The translations under genes were made by a program, and so were the position numbers. A stretch of DNA of 64,000 bases from Streptomyces sp. NRRL F-4489. Its GTDB lineage: Bacteria; Actinomycetota; Actinomycetes; Streptomycetales; Streptomycetaceae. The notes beneath the pieces are model-generated. The model made no database searches and was not told where the DNA came from. It saw only the letters and a list, made by a program, of their open reading frames with translations. The stretch covers positions 62,001 through 126,000 of the forward strand of contig NZ_LLZI01000112.1 in assembly GCF_001509485.1 (NCBI RefSeq), given 5' to 3'. Each line of letters starts with the position of its first letter. Positions within the stretch are counted from its first letter, which is position 1. Below are positions 34,528 to 43,578 of the stretch, piece by piece.

Positions 34528-36090
34528 ATGCCTGATTTTCCGGTCGTGATCGCCGGCGGGGGCACCGTCGGTCTGGCCACCGCCGTCTTCCTCGGCCACC
34601 ACGGAATACCGTCCCTCGTCGTGGAGCGGCGTCCGGCACCGTCGGTCCATCCGCGCGCACTGGGACTGAGCCCGCGGACGCTGGAGTTCTTCCGGGAGGT
34701 GGGGCTCGGCGAACGGTTGGCGGACGTCGCCGTACGGTCGGCCGACCTGGGCCGGGCGGAGGCGCGTACCGTCGCGGAGATCGACCGCAGCGAAGGCGCC
34801 GGCGCGCCGGCCCCCGCCGCCCCCTTCCCCGCCTCCCCGGTGATCCCGCTCGGCCACTACCCGCAGGACCGGATCGACTCGGTCCTCCTCCCCGCCGCCC
34901 GCGAACGCGGCGCCACCGTCGCGTTCGGCACCGAGGTGACCGCCGTCGAGCAGGACGCCGACCAGGTACGGGTGGCGTTGTCGGACGGACGCACCGTCAG
35001 CGCGGGCTATTTGGTGGGTGCGGACGGCGTCAACAGCGCGGTGCGCGGCATGCTGGGCATCGGCACGACGGGCCCGGGCGTCATCGGGGAGACCACCCTG
35101 AACATCCTCTTCACCGCCGACCTGGTGGGCCACTTCGGGTCGATGCCCACCATGACGCAGATCGGCCACCCCGACGTGCGGGGAGTCCTGCTGGCCGTGG
35201 GCGAACGGCGCTGGGTGCTGCACACCCGGCCCCGGTCGGAGGGCACGCCCTCCGAGGAGGACTGCCTGGCAGCGGTCCGCACCGCGCTCGGCACGGCGGA
35301 CGTACCGGTGGAGATCCTCAGCGTGCTGCCGTGGCGGGCGACCGTGCGGATGGCGGACCGGTTCCGCGCCGGACGCGCCTTCCTGGTCGGCGACGCCGCC
35401 CGGGCCGTCTCGCCGCTCGGCGCGTTCGGCCTGAACACCGGTATGGCCGACGCCCACAACCTGGCGTGGAAACTGGCGATGGTGCTGAACGGGCAGGCCG
35501 CGGACCGGCTCCTGGAGAGCTACCACGACGAACGCCATGCCGTCGCGGAGTTGGTGACGCGCCAGGCACTGCTGCGCTGGGAGAATCCGCGGCTGCACTG
35601 GGATCCGGCGGCCGTCGCGGAGCGCCGCGCGGTGGGTGGCTGGAACGCCCCGATGGTCACCATGGGCTACCGTTACGACTCGTCCGCCGTCCTCGATCCG
35701 GTGGTCGACGTCCCCTCCACCGAGGACGTGGCGGCGAGCCTCGACGGCGCCCCGGGTTCGCGCCTCCCCCACCACTGGCTGAGCGGCCCCGGTGGCTCCC
35801 GCGTCTCCACCCTCGACCTCCCCGCCTCCCGCTTCGCCGTCCTGGCCGGCCCGGCCGGTGACGCCTGGTGCGAAGCGGCGCGGAAGGCCGCCGCCGCACG
35901 CGGGATGGACCTGCGTACCGCCCGCCTCAACGCCGCCATCGCCGCGGCGCTGCGACTGGCGGACACCGACGCCCTCCTGGTCCGCCCCGACGGCTTCATC
36001 GCCTGGCGCTCCCCCGCCACCCCCGCCGACCCGGCCCTCCTGGAAGAGGCCCTGACCGCGATCACGGGGGTGGCTGCGAAGCCGGCGTAG
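34528..36090 (+). CDS. FAD-dependent monooxygenase (PHBH-type)
   Basis: A 520-aa aromatic hydroxylase. PVVIAGGGTVGLATAVFLGH is the FAD site, YLVGADGVNSAVRGMLG the DG motif, and FLVGDAARAVSPLGAFGLNT the GD motif. The C-terminal 140 residues form the thioredoxin-like domain with LLVRPDGFIAWRSP near the end, shared with polyketide hydroxylases (PgaE type) and phenol hydroxylases. GGGGGA precedes ATG 34528. Controlled most likely by the divergent TetR. It does not lie in a visible biosynthetic cluster, so detoxification is as likely as antibiotic tailoring. Confidence 0.9.
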   Translation: MPDFPVVIAGGGTVGLATAVFLGHHGIPSLVVERRPAPSVHPRALGLSPRTLEFFREVGLGERLADVAVRSADLGRAEARTVAEIDRSEGAGAPAPAAPFPASPVIPLGHYPQDRIDSVLLPAARERGATVAFGTEVTAVEQDADQVRVALSDGRTVSAGYLVGADGVNSAVRGMLGIGTTGPGVIGETTLNILFTADLVGHFGSMPTMTQIGHPDVRGVLLAVGERRWVLHTRPRSEGTPSEEDCLAAVRTALGTADVPVEILSVLPWRATVRMADRFRAGRAFLVGDAARAVSPLGAFGLNTGMADAHNLAWKLAMVLNGQAADRLLESYHDERHAVAELVTRQALLRWENPRLHWDPAAVAERRAVGGWNAPMVTMGYRYDSSAVLDPVVDVPSTEDVAASLDGAPGSRLPHHWLSGPGGSRVSTLDLPASRFAVLAGPAGDAWCEAARKAAAARGMDLRTARLNAAIAAALRLADTDALLVRPDGFIAWRSPATPADPALLEEALTAITGVAAKPA

Positions 36091-36122
36091 CTCGCGGGGA
36101 GACGGGACCCGTCGGCCGCGTA

Positions 36123-36533
36123 TCAGCCAAGCGGCTGGGTGAACCGGATGCGGTTGCCGAACGGGTCGCGCAGGCCGCAGTCGATGCCGTACGGGCGCTC
36201 GGTGGGCTCCTCGGTGAACTCCACGCCCTGGGCGAGCAGCGTTTCGTAGGTCTTGCGGCAGTCGTCCGTGGTCAGGATCAGCCAGCCGCCCATGGCGCCC
36301 TTGGTGACCAGTTCGCGGACCTGCTGCGCGGTCTCCTCGGACATCGCCGGGGCGCCCGGCTTCTCCAGCAGGATCTGGCGCTCGGGGTGGCCGGGCACGC
36401 TGACGGCGAGCCAGCGCATGAAGCCCATGTCGACATCGGCGGCGACCTCCAGACCGAGCTTGCCGACGTAGAAGTCGAGGGCCTGGTCCTGGTCGAGGAC
36501 GTAGATCTGTGAGTGCGTGATGGCGTTGAACAT
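36123..36533 (-). CDS. VOC-family protein, 136 aa
   Basis: A glyoxalase-fold protein. HSQIYVLDQDQALDFYVGKL starts the first module; ADVDMGFMRWLAVSVPG and QILLEKPG follow; GIDCGLRDPFGNRIRFTQP is the final strand with Glu/Asp metal ligand positions. ATG 36533 is the second in-frame ATG and gives the usual family start MFNAITHSQ. It lies 84 bp downstream of an AraC gene in the same direction, a pairing often seen in streptomycetes, so the regulator may control it. Confidence 0.88.
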   Translation of the reverse strand: MFNAITHSQIYVLDQDQALDFYVGKLGLEVAADVDMGFMRWLAVSVPGHPERQILLEKPGAPAMSEETAQQVRELVTKGAMGGWLILTTDDCRKTYETLLAQGVEFTEEPTERPYGIDCGLRDPFGNRIRFTQPLG

Positions 36534-36617
36534 GGGAATGACGATAGTGACCGGGCCGGTGGGAAACTTATCCAAAACTGCTCAGCTGGTCAGCGGCCCG
36601 GTCGGGCGTGCGGACGG

Positions 36618-37010
36618 TCATCCGCTGGGGCGCGTCCAGGCCATCGTGAAGCAGGTCGGCACGCCCGCGGCCGCCGCTTCCTTGCGGTACGTCCGCGGTG
36701 ACCGGCCGACGATCTCGCGGAAGGTGCGGCTGAACGTTCCCGGGCTGCCGAAGCCGACGTCGAAGCAGATGTCTGTGACGCTGCGGTCGGTCTCCCGCAG
36801 CAGGAACATCGCCCGCTCGACCCGGCGCCGCTGCAGATAGCGGTGCGGCCTCTCACCGAACGTGACGCGGAAGGTGCGGCTGAAGTGCGCCGGTGACACA
36901 TGGGCGATCCGGGCCAGGGCCGGGACGTCCAGGGGTTGCGCGTAGGCGCGGTCCATCGCGTCGCGGGCGCGCAGCATCCGGCGGTTGGTCTCTTCCACGG
37001 GGCTGTTCAC
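36618..37010 (-). CDS. Short AraC-family regulator (DNA-binding domain only)
   Basis: A 130-aa protein consisting of the AraC/XylS DNA-binding domain: LARIAHVSPAHFSRTFRVTF and VTDICFDVGFGSPGTFSRTF are the two helix-turn-helices, followed by GRSPRTYRKEAAAAG. No sensor domain is attached, like SoxS and MarA. GTG start. It heads a two-gene unit with the VOC gene; signal response would have to come from protein level or from the VOC partner. Confidence 0.9.
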   Translation of the reverse strand: MNSPVEETNRRMLRARDAMDRAYAQPLDVPALARIAHVSPAHFSRTFRVTFGERPHRYLQRRRVERAMFLLRETDRSVTDICFDVGFGSPGTFSRTFREIVGRSPRTYRKEAAAAGVPTCFTMAWTRPSG

Positions 37011-37096
37011 GGCACCATCACACCATGGTGCGCGCGGGCCGCCCGTCCCGGGACAAACGTGTGGTTGTGCCGGGCGCGTGCTGGGAGACTGGGACG

Positions 37097-37957
37097 GTGA
37101 CGTACGAGAGTGACGGTGGTGCCTGGGGGCCCGTACCAGGCGGTGACGGGACAGGTACCGGGCCGGTGGGGTCCGAGGGGTTGACGGTGGGGCGGGCGGC
37201 GGCGCTCGTCGGGGTCAGTGTGAAGACGCTGCACCACTGGGACGCGATCGGGCTGGTGCGCCCGGGCGGCCGGACCCGGTCCGGTTACCGGGTGTACTCC
37301 GGCGAGGACATCGGGCGGATCCACCGGGTGCTCGTCTACCGGGAGCTGGGGCTGCCGCTCGCCGAGATCGGGCGGCTGCTCGACGACCCGGAGGCCGACG
37401 CCCGCGCCCATCTGCGCCGGCAGCGTTCCCAACTTGTCGAGCGCATCGCGCGCCTGGAAAAGATGGTCGATGCCGTCGACCGCACGCTGGCGGCGACCAA
37501 CGCCGGGATCCGGCTGACGCCCCGGGAGCAGGTGGAGATCTTCGGCGCAGACTGGGAGCCCGGCCTGGTGGCGGAGGCCGAGGAGCGCTGGGGCGACAGC
37601 GCCCAGTGGGCCCAGTACGCCGAACGGGCCGCGGCCCTGTCCGCCGAGGACTGGAAGGACGTCGCGGCCACCACCCACGCGCTCAACGCCGACCTCGCCG
37701 CCGCCTGCCGCGCCGGCGTCGCCCCGGGCTCCGACGAGGCCAACGCCCTGGCAGAGCGCCACCGTGCCCTGATGTCGACCTATTTCGACTGCACCCACGC
37801 CATGCAGGCATGCCTGGGCCGCCTGTTCACCGACGATCCCCGGTACGCGTCGTACTACGACGCGCTGGCGCCCGGCCTGACGCTCTGGCTGCGCGCGGTG
37901 TTCTTCGCCAACGCGGAGGCCCACGGGGTCGATCCGGCGACGGCGGTGTGGGAGTGA
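37097..37957 (+). CDS. MerR-family regulator with TipAS-like ligand domain
   Basis: A 286-aa protein. Residues 30-100 form the MerR winged helix (LTVGRAAALVGVSVKTLHHW, then GRTRSGYRVYSGEDIGRI), a coiled linker RRQRSQLVERIARLEKMVDA follows, and residues 150-286 look like the TipAS antibiotic-recognition domain (ADWEPGLVAEAEERWGDSAQ, STYFDCTHAMQACLGRLFT). TipA proteins bind thiopeptides covalently and activate their own promoter. I chose GTG 37097; the first 25 residues are a flexible Gly-rich leader. It converges with the nuclease gene. Confidence 0.9.
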   Translation: MTYESDGGAWGPVPGGDGTGTGPVGSEGLTVGRAAALVGVSVKTLHHWDAIGLVRPGGRTRSGYRVYSGEDIGRIHRVLVYRELGLPLAEIGRLLDDPEADARAHLRRQRSQLVERIARLEKMVDAVDRTLAATNAGIRLTPREQVEIFGADWEPGLVAEAEERWGDSAQWAQYAERAAALSAEDWKDVAATTHALNADLAAACRAGVAPGSDEANALAERHRALMSTYFDCTHAMQACLGRLFTDDPRYASYYDALAPGLTLWLRAVFFANAEAHGVDPATAVWE

Positions 37958-37982
37958 CCGCGTAGGTGGCGTGCCTGGGCGG

Positions 37983-39200
37983 CTAGGGGGCGATGATCAC
38001 CTCGTACCACTCCTTCTCGAGGATGCGGTCCGCGACGACGGCTCGGCCGAGTTCACCGCCCGCCCCCCTGTTCTCGGGCAGCGGCACATGCGCCCGGATG
38101 CAGGGCGCGTTATCGCCGTGGGGGCTGGCCCGTACGACATCGACGCGCCACACCCCGGCGGTCTTCCTGGGGATGATCTCCGTGCACTCGGAGCCGTTCG
38201 TGCCGCCCTGCACGGAGCTGGCGAAGGGGAACTCGTCGCAGGAGTCGTCCGGGACGCTGGGGTCCTTCTTGAACGGGTCCGGGGCCGCCGTGCACGACTG
38301 CCTGCGCTTCTTGGCCGCCTCCGTCTTCCCACCGGAATTGCGCTGCAGCGGCCTGGTCTTGGTGCCGAAGTTGCCGCCCTTGAGGTTGCTCTGCGCCCAC
38401 CCGTAGGCGATGGCGGCGGCCCCGTAGGCGGATTCGCGGATGGTCACGTTGGCCAGGTGCCCCATCACGATGCAGCCGGGGGTCTGGCCGATCTGCGCAT
38501 CGCAGCGCAGCTCGTGGCCGTTCCAGGTCACCGGGTTCGCGGGGCTGCCGGGCACGTCGAGGATCTCCCCGAACGATGTGTAGGTGGGGGAGATGAACGA
38601 GTAATTGCCGTTGGTGACGGTGGAGGTGAAGGAGAGGTTCCCGGTCTTCTCGTCGCCCAGCGCCAGTTCGACGGGCGCGCCGCCCCAGGCCGGTGCGTCC
38701 ACGGTGCACAGGCCGCTGCAGGTGGCGGACAGGTCCATCGACACGGTCTTCGCCTCGCCCTCCATCTCGGTGGCCTTGACGGCGATGTTCTCCGTCCACT
38801 TCCCGCTGGAGGAGCTCAGGCGGGCGAAGCTCGCGGCCACGACGACGGCGTGGCCTATCTCCTTGCCGCTGGTGTCGAAGGCCCAGATCGTGAACCTCTC
38901 GCTCCAGCAGTAGTTGTGCCGGTCGGAGTCCCGGCCGTTGGCGCAGGCACCGTCCGAGACGCCGCGCACGGTGCGCGCGGTGGCAGTGGCAGGGGCGGCG
39001 ACGGGCACCGCGTCGGCACAGGTCCAGCCGGTGCCCTGGCGGCGTGCCTGGGAGCCCGGGGCGGTGGCCTTGCAGGTGCCGTAGCCCTTGGGGGCGGCCT
39101 GGGCGGGTGCGGCGGCGGCCGGTGAGGTGCCCAGGGCGAGGAGGGTCGCGGTGAGGGCGAGTGCGGCCACGGCCGCGAGCAGGCGTCTGAGGCGTTTCAA
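37983..39200 (-). CDS. Secreted protein with NucA/NucB-type DNase domain
   Basis: A 405-aa protein with a clear Sec signal (MKRLRRLLAAVAALALTATL to AAAAPAQAA). The middle 250 residues are a cysteine-containing, beta-rich unknown region (GYGTCKATAPGS, YSFISPTYTSFG). The C-terminal 100 residues carry DDSCDEFPFASSVQGG followed by SECTEIIPR, which is the NucA/NucB signature (DE-P-FAS, later conserved residues). These nucleases are non-specific endonucleases needing Mn or Mg. Six or more cysteines suggest disulphides outside the cell. It is divergent from a second secreted protein 187 bp away. Confidence 0.82.
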   Translation of the reverse strand: MKRLRRLLAAVAALALTATLLALGTSPAAAAPAQAAPKGYGTCKATAPGSQARRQGTGWTCADAVPVAAPATATARTVRGVSDGACANGRDSDRHNYCWSERFTIWAFDTSGKEIGHAVVVAASFARLSSSSGKWTENIAVKATEMEGEAKTVSMDLSATCSGLCTVDAPAWGGAPVELALGDEKTGNLSFTSTVTNGNYSFISPTYTSFGEILDVPGSPANPVTWNGHELRCDAQIGQTPGCIVMGHLANVTIRESAYGAAAIAYGWAQSNLKGGNFGTKTRPLQRNSGGKTEAAKKRRQSCTAAPDPFKKDPSVPDDSCDEFPFASSVQGGTNGSECTEIIPRKTAGVWRVDVVRASPHGDNAPCIRAHVPLPENRGAGGELGRAVVADRILEKEWYEVIIAP

Positions 39201-39387
39201 GGGTGGTCCCCCTCAATCGGTGGTGTACGGGTCCACCAGGGATCGAACCGGTCCGGCGCCTGCGCGCACAGGGGCGGAATAAGCCCATCCGTGACTATTT
39301 TTGGCCCGTTGGGGGCTCACACCACCACTGCCGTGGCCGCTACGTTCACCCGTTGACCGAACACACAACCAGGGGGAAAGGGCAACG

Positions 39388-40659
39388 ATGCGCCCCAGAA
39401 GACCCGTCAGCCGCATGGGCAGAACGCTCATGGCCTGTGCCGCCTCGGCCGCCGCAGCCACCGTGGGACTCGCCGCCTCACCGGCCGCCGCCGCACCTGC
39501 CAAGTCCGCCGCCACGCAGGCCGAGCCCGGTGGTGCCTGCACGGCGGCCGACCTCGGCACACGGCACCCGTTCATCAAGACCTCCGAAGTGACCCCGACG
39601 ATCACCCACTTCAAGGGCTGGTACGTCACCGCCGGCTCGACGGGTACCCAGACCGTCAGCACCAGCGTCCAGACGACCATCTCGGTGTCCGTCGGCGTCA
39701 CCGGCAACGTCGAAGGCGGCTTCGCCGTCGAGACGCTCGGCAAAGTCGGCGCGAGCCTGGGCCTGAACGTGCAGGTGAACTACACCTCCACCAGCAGCAC
39801 GTCGACGTCCGTCACGTGGAACTTCCGCAACCCCGGCTATTACGGTCTCTACAAGGGCACCAAGAAGGTCACCGGTACGTACGGCAGCCTCAACTGCAAC
39901 CGCGTCCAACTGGGCGACGGCAGTTGGGCGCTGAAGTGGGTCGAAGGGGCCGACACCGGCAGCTACACCACCTTCACCGCCCTCGAGGAAGGCGCGGTGC
40001 GCTGCGAGGACCAGGTCCCCGCCAACAGCATCATGCGCAAGGCGCAGGACCTCCTCGACTGCGGCTCCCCCACCGCCACCGCCAAGCACCCGGCCGGGCC
40101 GGTCCCCTCGGCGAAGGCCGCCCAGGCCAGGCAGGAAGCCGAGAAGGCCGCCAAGGCCGAGAAGAGCGCGCAGGCCACCGGGAGCCCGGCCCCCGCCACG
40201 CGGGCCGCCCTGAACTGCCAACCCGCCGTCTACAAGATCGAGGTCCCCGGCAAGCCCCTGAACTGGAGCGCACCGCTCCTGGCCAGCGACGGCATCCGCC
40301 TGCGCGAATCCACCTTCTTCAGCGCCCACCTGGACAACTGGCGGCTGTGCAACGTGACGGAGCGCAACGGGGTCATCGAGGCGTCCCTGTGGAACTGGGG
40401 CAACGGCGGGTGCGCCACCGTCCCGGCGAACATCGCCAACCAGGAGCAGGCCTACCTGACGACGGCCACCTGCGCGGAGGACGACCTCCAGCGGTTCTAC
40501 ATCTACCGCGACGTACCCGGCAGCTCGAAGATCGGTGTGCAGAACAAGTACACCGGCTCCATGATGGGCCACGACCGGTACGCGGACGGGGAGTTGATCC
40601 GCCAGTACTCCAGCGGCAGGCAGGACGGTACGGGTACGTACACCCTGACCGCGGTCTGA
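39388..40659 (+). CDS. Secreted protein, putative beta-pore-forming toxin with lectin-like C-terminus
   Basis: A 423-aa protein with a signal peptide cut near AAAAPAKSA. Residues 70-150 alternate Thr/Ser/Val with small residues (TVSTSVQTTISVSVGVTG, LNVQVNYTSTSSTSTSVTW), the pattern of an amphipathic stem hairpin of the aerolysin/ETX class, and GGFAVETLGKVGASLGL resembles their pre-stem core. A Lys/Ala-rich helix follows (KAAQARQEAEKAAKAEK), then a C-terminal domain of about 140 residues (LRESTFFSAHLDNWRL, IGVQNKYTGSMMGHDR) that looks like a beta-trefoil or fascin-like fold. Pore formation is inference from pattern only. Divergent from a secreted nuclease. Confidence 0.7.
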   Translation: MRPRRPVSRMGRTLMACAASAAAATVGLAASPAAAAPAKSAATQAEPGGACTAADLGTRHPFIKTSEVTPTITHFKGWYVTAGSTGTQTVSTSVQTTISVSVGVTGNVEGGFAVETLGKVGASLGLNVQVNYTSTSSTSTSVTWNFRNPGYYGLYKGTKKVTGTYGSLNCNRVQLGDGSWALKWVEGADTGSYTTFTALEEGAVRCEDQVPANSIMRKAQDLLDCGSPTATAKHPAGPVPSAKAAQARQEAEKAAKAEKSAQATGSPAPATRAALNCQPAVYKIEVPGKPLNWSAPLLASDGIRLRESTFFSAHLDNWRLCNVTERNGVIEASLWNWGNGGCATVPANIANQEQAYLTTATCAEDDLQRFYIYRDVPGSSKIGVQNKYTGSMMGHDRYADGELIRQYSSGRQDGTGTYTLTAV

Positions 40660-40680
40660 CGGCCCCCACCCCGTGAGCGC

Positions 40681-40724
40681 GGCCCCGCACGTGAACCCCC
40701 GGCCTCCCGGTTCCGTGCGGGGCC
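40681..40724 (+). terminator. Terminator after putative pore-former
   Basis: Perfect 10-bp arms GGCCCCGCAC (40681-40690) / GTGCGGGGCC (40715-40724), loop 24 nt, 21 nt past the stop. Extends to GCGG/CCGC with two mismatches. Confidence 0.65.
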
Positions 40725-40827
40725 TTCCGCGTCTCTGACCCTGAGCCCAGCGCTCCCTCTTGCCCTGCCCTCCCCTGCTCCGCCCTCGCTCCGGTCTCCC
40801 CCTGGACACGATCTGGCCGGTCGGCTA

Positions 40828-40853
40828 AATTTCTGGCCATGCGGTCAGAAATT
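40828..40853. promoter_or_regulatory. Palindrome overlapping TetR start codon
   Basis: AATTTCTG (40828-40835) / CAGAAATT (40846-40853) are perfect 8-bp arms; allowing one mismatch the arms reach 11 bp with a 4-nt centre. The ATG of the TetR gene (40839) lies inside. It is AT-rich in a GC-rich surround, typical for a TetR operator, and suggests autoregulation by blocking start or initiation on a leaderless message. Confidence 0.6.
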
Positions 40854-41537
40854 GGTCCGAGTGGCCAGCTCGGCGGGACAACCGGTGGCACCAGCGGCAA
40901 GACGGCCGGTGCCGAGCCGCAGCGTTCGCTCATCGAGAAGGTGCGCCGGGCGCAGATCATCGAGGCGGCCATCGAGGTCATCGCGGAACGGGGGTTCGCG
41001 AAGGCGTCGATGGCGCAGATCGCCCAACGGGCCGGGGTGAGCAAGGGAGTGATCTCGTATCACTTCGCGGGGAAGAGCGAGCTGATCGAGCGGACCGTCG
41101 AGCAGGTCTACGAGGCGCTGGGCAGCTTCGTCCAGTCACGGCTCGCGGGCCAGTCCGGCACGGCTGCCTGGCTGGGCGTCTACATCGGCTCGATCGCCTC
41201 GTACATGGCCGACCACCGGACCCAACTCGCCGCGCTGGGCGAGATCTTCGTCCACTTCCGCACCGACGACGGCCAGCTGCGCTACGGCATCGAGTCCAGC
41301 GAGCCGCTCTACGCCCATGTCGAGGAGGTCTTCCGGGAGGGGCAGCGCAGCGGGGAACTGCGGGCCTTCGATCCCCGGGTGATGGCGGTGAGCCTTCAGG
41401 CCGCCATCGACAACATGTTCGCGTACTGGAGCGCGCACCCGGAGCACGATCTGGCGGCGCACGCCCGCGAGCTCATCGACCTCTTCCGGCACGCGACCAG
41501 GGCCCGGCCCGAGAGCGACGGCCCGGCCGCTCCCTGA
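40839..41537 (+). CDS. TetR-family regulator
   Basis: A 232-aa regulator. Following a 28-residue Gly/Thr-rich leader, VRRAQIIEAAIEVIAERGFA, SMAQIAQRAGVSKGVISYHF and HFAGKSELIERTVEQVYEAL are the TetR DNA-binding helices, close to the BetI/AcrR-like type with the HFxxKxELI motif. The C-terminus is all-helical. It lies 58 bp upstream of the acyltransferase gene in the same direction, and its palindrome overlaps the start, so it probably represses both. ATG 40839 has no ribosome site. Confidence 0.9.
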   Translation: MRSEIGPSGQLGGTTGGTSGKTAGAEPQRSLIEKVRRAQIIEAAIEVIAERGFAKASMAQIAQRAGVSKGVISYHFAGKSELIERTVEQVYEALGSFVQSRLAGQSGTAAWLGVYIGSIASYMADHRTQLAALGEIFVHFRTDDGQLRYGIESSEPLYAHVEEVFREGQRSGELRAFDPRVMAVSLQAAIDNMFAYWSAHPEHDLAAHARELIDLFRHATRARPESDGPAAP

Positions 41538-41595
41538 CGCCGCACGACGGCGGGACGGCAGACCGACCACAACACGAAACGGGGGACAGACACCG

Positions 41596-42795
41596 GTGGC
41601 AGACAACCTCGGGCGCGCCGCAGCGCCCACCGGCACCACGGCGCCGACCACCACGCGTCCGCGCCTGCACTACCTCGACAACCTGCGCATCGCCCTGACG
41701 GCCCTGGTGGTGCTGCACCACACGGCCGTCACCTACAGCCACATCCCCGCCTGGTACTACACCGAGCCCGCCAAGGACGGCTCCGGGCTGCTGCTGGACG
41801 TCTTCCTGATGCTCAACCAGGCGTTCTTCATGGGCTTCTTCTTCATGATCGCCGGGTACTTCACCCCGCCGTCGTACGAGCGCAAGGGCGCCGGCGCCTT
41901 CCTCCGCGACCGGCTCAAGCGGCTCGGCATCCCGCTGCTCCTCTTCCTGCTGCTGATCCGCCCGCTGACGGACTTCGGCGGCTTCCTCCACCTCCGTTCC
42001 GTGTTCGCCGAGCGCGGCGACGCGCTCCCGTACTGGCTCTACTACCTCATGAGTTGGGACGCCGGGCCACTGTGGTTCGCCGAAGTGCTGCTCGTCTTCG
42101 CCCTGTTGTACGTGCTGGCGCGCCGACTGCGCACCCGACGCGCGATGACCGTGCCCACGGTCGATGCCAACGCGCAGTTGTCGCTGTCGCGCCCGTTGCG
42201 CGCCGGCACCATCGTGCTCTTCACCGCGGGGCTCGTCCTCGCCACGTACGCCTGGCGCATCGCCGTCCCGACCGGCACCTACGTCCCGTTCCTCGGGCTG
42301 CCGACGCCCAGCTACCTGATGCAGTACGCGAGCTTCTTCGCGGTCGGCGTGGTGGCCCGCCGCCGGGGCTGGCCGGAGACCCTGTCCCGCCGCGCCGGGC
42401 GCCTGGGATTCGCGGCCGCGGGTGCGGCGACCCTCGCCTACCTCCCCGTGGTCCTCACCGCGCCGGACCGGACGCTCGACGGCCACGGCACCTGGCAGTC
42501 ACTGCTGGCCGCCGCCTGGGAGTCGGTCTTCGCGGTGAGCATGGTCATCGGCCTGACGGTGGTCTTCCGCGAGCGCCTCAACCGCCAGGGCCGCACGGCC
42601 GGGTTCCTGTCGCGGCACGCCTTCGCGGTCTACGTGCTGCACGCACCGGTACTGGTCGGGCTCGGCCACGCCTTCCGCTGGCTGCACGCACCGGCCGCGG
42701 CGAAGTTCGCCCTGGTCGCCGTCCTCGCACTGCCGGCCTGCTGGGCCGTGGCCTACGCGGCCCGCCGCCTGCCACGCGCCGACCGGGTGCTGTAG
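41596..42795 (+). CDS. Acyltransferase-3 family membrane protein
   Basis: A 399-aa protein with about ten membrane segments. RLHYLDNLRIALTALVVLHH is the family signature (LDxLR...VVxxH with catalytic His), and FFMGFFFMIAGYFTPPSY the second conserved segment. The C-terminus (LSRHAFAVYVLHAPVLVGLG) repeats the usual family ending. These enzymes move acyl groups to sugars, lipids or antibiotics across the membrane. GTG start after GGGGGA. Co-transcribed with the TetR gene upstream. Substrate unknown. Confidence 0.88.
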   Translation: MADNLGRAAAPTGTTAPTTTRPRLHYLDNLRIALTALVVLHHTAVTYSHIPAWYYTEPAKDGSGLLLDVFLMLNQAFFMGFFFMIAGYFTPPSYERKGAGAFLRDRLKRLGIPLLLFLLLIRPLTDFGGFLHLRSVFAERGDALPYWLYYLMSWDAGPLWFAEVLLVFALLYVLARRLRTRRAMTVPTVDANAQLSLSRPLRAGTIVLFTAGLVLATYAWRIAVPTGTYVPFLGLPTPSYLMQYASFFAVGVVARRRGWPETLSRRAGRLGFAAAGAATLAYLPVVLTAPDRTLDGHGTWQSLLAAAWESVFAVSMVIGLTVVFRERLNRQGRTAGFLSRHAFAVYVLHAPVLVGLGHAFRWLHAPAAAKFALVAVLALPACWAVAYAARRLPRADRVL

Positions 42796-42903
42796 GGCCT
42801 GTCTCACAGCACGTACCGGGCGCTGACCGACCGACCCTCAACTCCTCTCTCTTGCAAGGTAATTGGGTCGCGCCCACCACCCCGCGCCCGGTACACAGAC
42901 ACG

Positions 42904-43479
42904 GTGACGATTCCTCCCCGGTATCCCCCGCGCAGCGTCACCGGCGACGAGTTCGACGCCTGGGCGCGCATGATCGCCGACACGTACGGCGCGGACCGTA
43001 CCGCGGCCACGCGCGCCCTAGTCGAGACGGTATACGAGCAGGCGCGGGCGGTGACGGTGGGCTGGCCCGACCGGCAGGCCGCTCACTGGCGGGTCCGGCT
43101 CGCCGAGCACGACCGGAGCCGCGGTACGGCCGGCACGCCGCGGTGCGCCGTCCACCAGGAACACGACGGGCGCGCCACCGGCTACGCGCTCTACCGCCAC
43201 CGGACCGACCCGGACCCGCTCGGCGGCAGCGCCCGCGTGCTGGAGGTGCTGGAACTGGCCGCGCTCTCGCGCCACGCATACGCCGCGTTGTGGCGCTATC
43301 TCGCCGGGATCGACCTGGTGGCGTGGATCGAGTACGAGGGCGCCCCCGACTGTCCGCCCTCGCCGCCGCGGGCCTGGTCGAGGAGGCCCGCCCCGGCGCG
43401 CTGGCCGTGGCGTCCGCCGCGTTCCGCCATGAGCGGGAGCCGTGGTATCCGGGCGGCTGGGCGTTCCCCCCTCTATTGA
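42904..43479 (+). pseudogene. Decayed Eis-like GNAT acetyltransferase remnant
   Basis: Residues 1-140 of the frame starting GTG 42904 read like the N-terminal half of an Eis-type GNAT (FDAWARMIADTYGADR, then AVHQEHDGRATGYALYRHRT and VLELAALSRHAYAALWRYLA, GIDLVAWIEY). After EYEGAPD the reading turns into Arg/Pro-rich nonsense, while the +1 frame continues with LSALAAAGLVEEARPGALAV and FRHEREPWYPGG, which resembles the far C-terminus of the same family. So about 200 residues between them are missing and the frame is broken: an internal deletion plus frameshift. It could instead be two overlapping unknown genes, but that is less likely. Confidence 0.6.
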
Positions 43480-43578
43480 CGCCCCTGACGACCCTGATGA
43501 CCCTGACCGCAGCTTCATGGCGCGGGGGCGCGGCCGGGGGGCGGGCTGGGGTTCCGCCCGGCGGGGCATGCTGGCCGC

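Noticed and set aside
39231..39249. Minus-strand GGTTCGATCCCTGGTGGAC resembles the T-arm and acceptor end of a tRNA
   Set aside because: The T-stem does not pair fully and no D-arm, anticodon arm or matching acceptor strand is present upstream. Treated as chance, or at most a relic of an attachment site.
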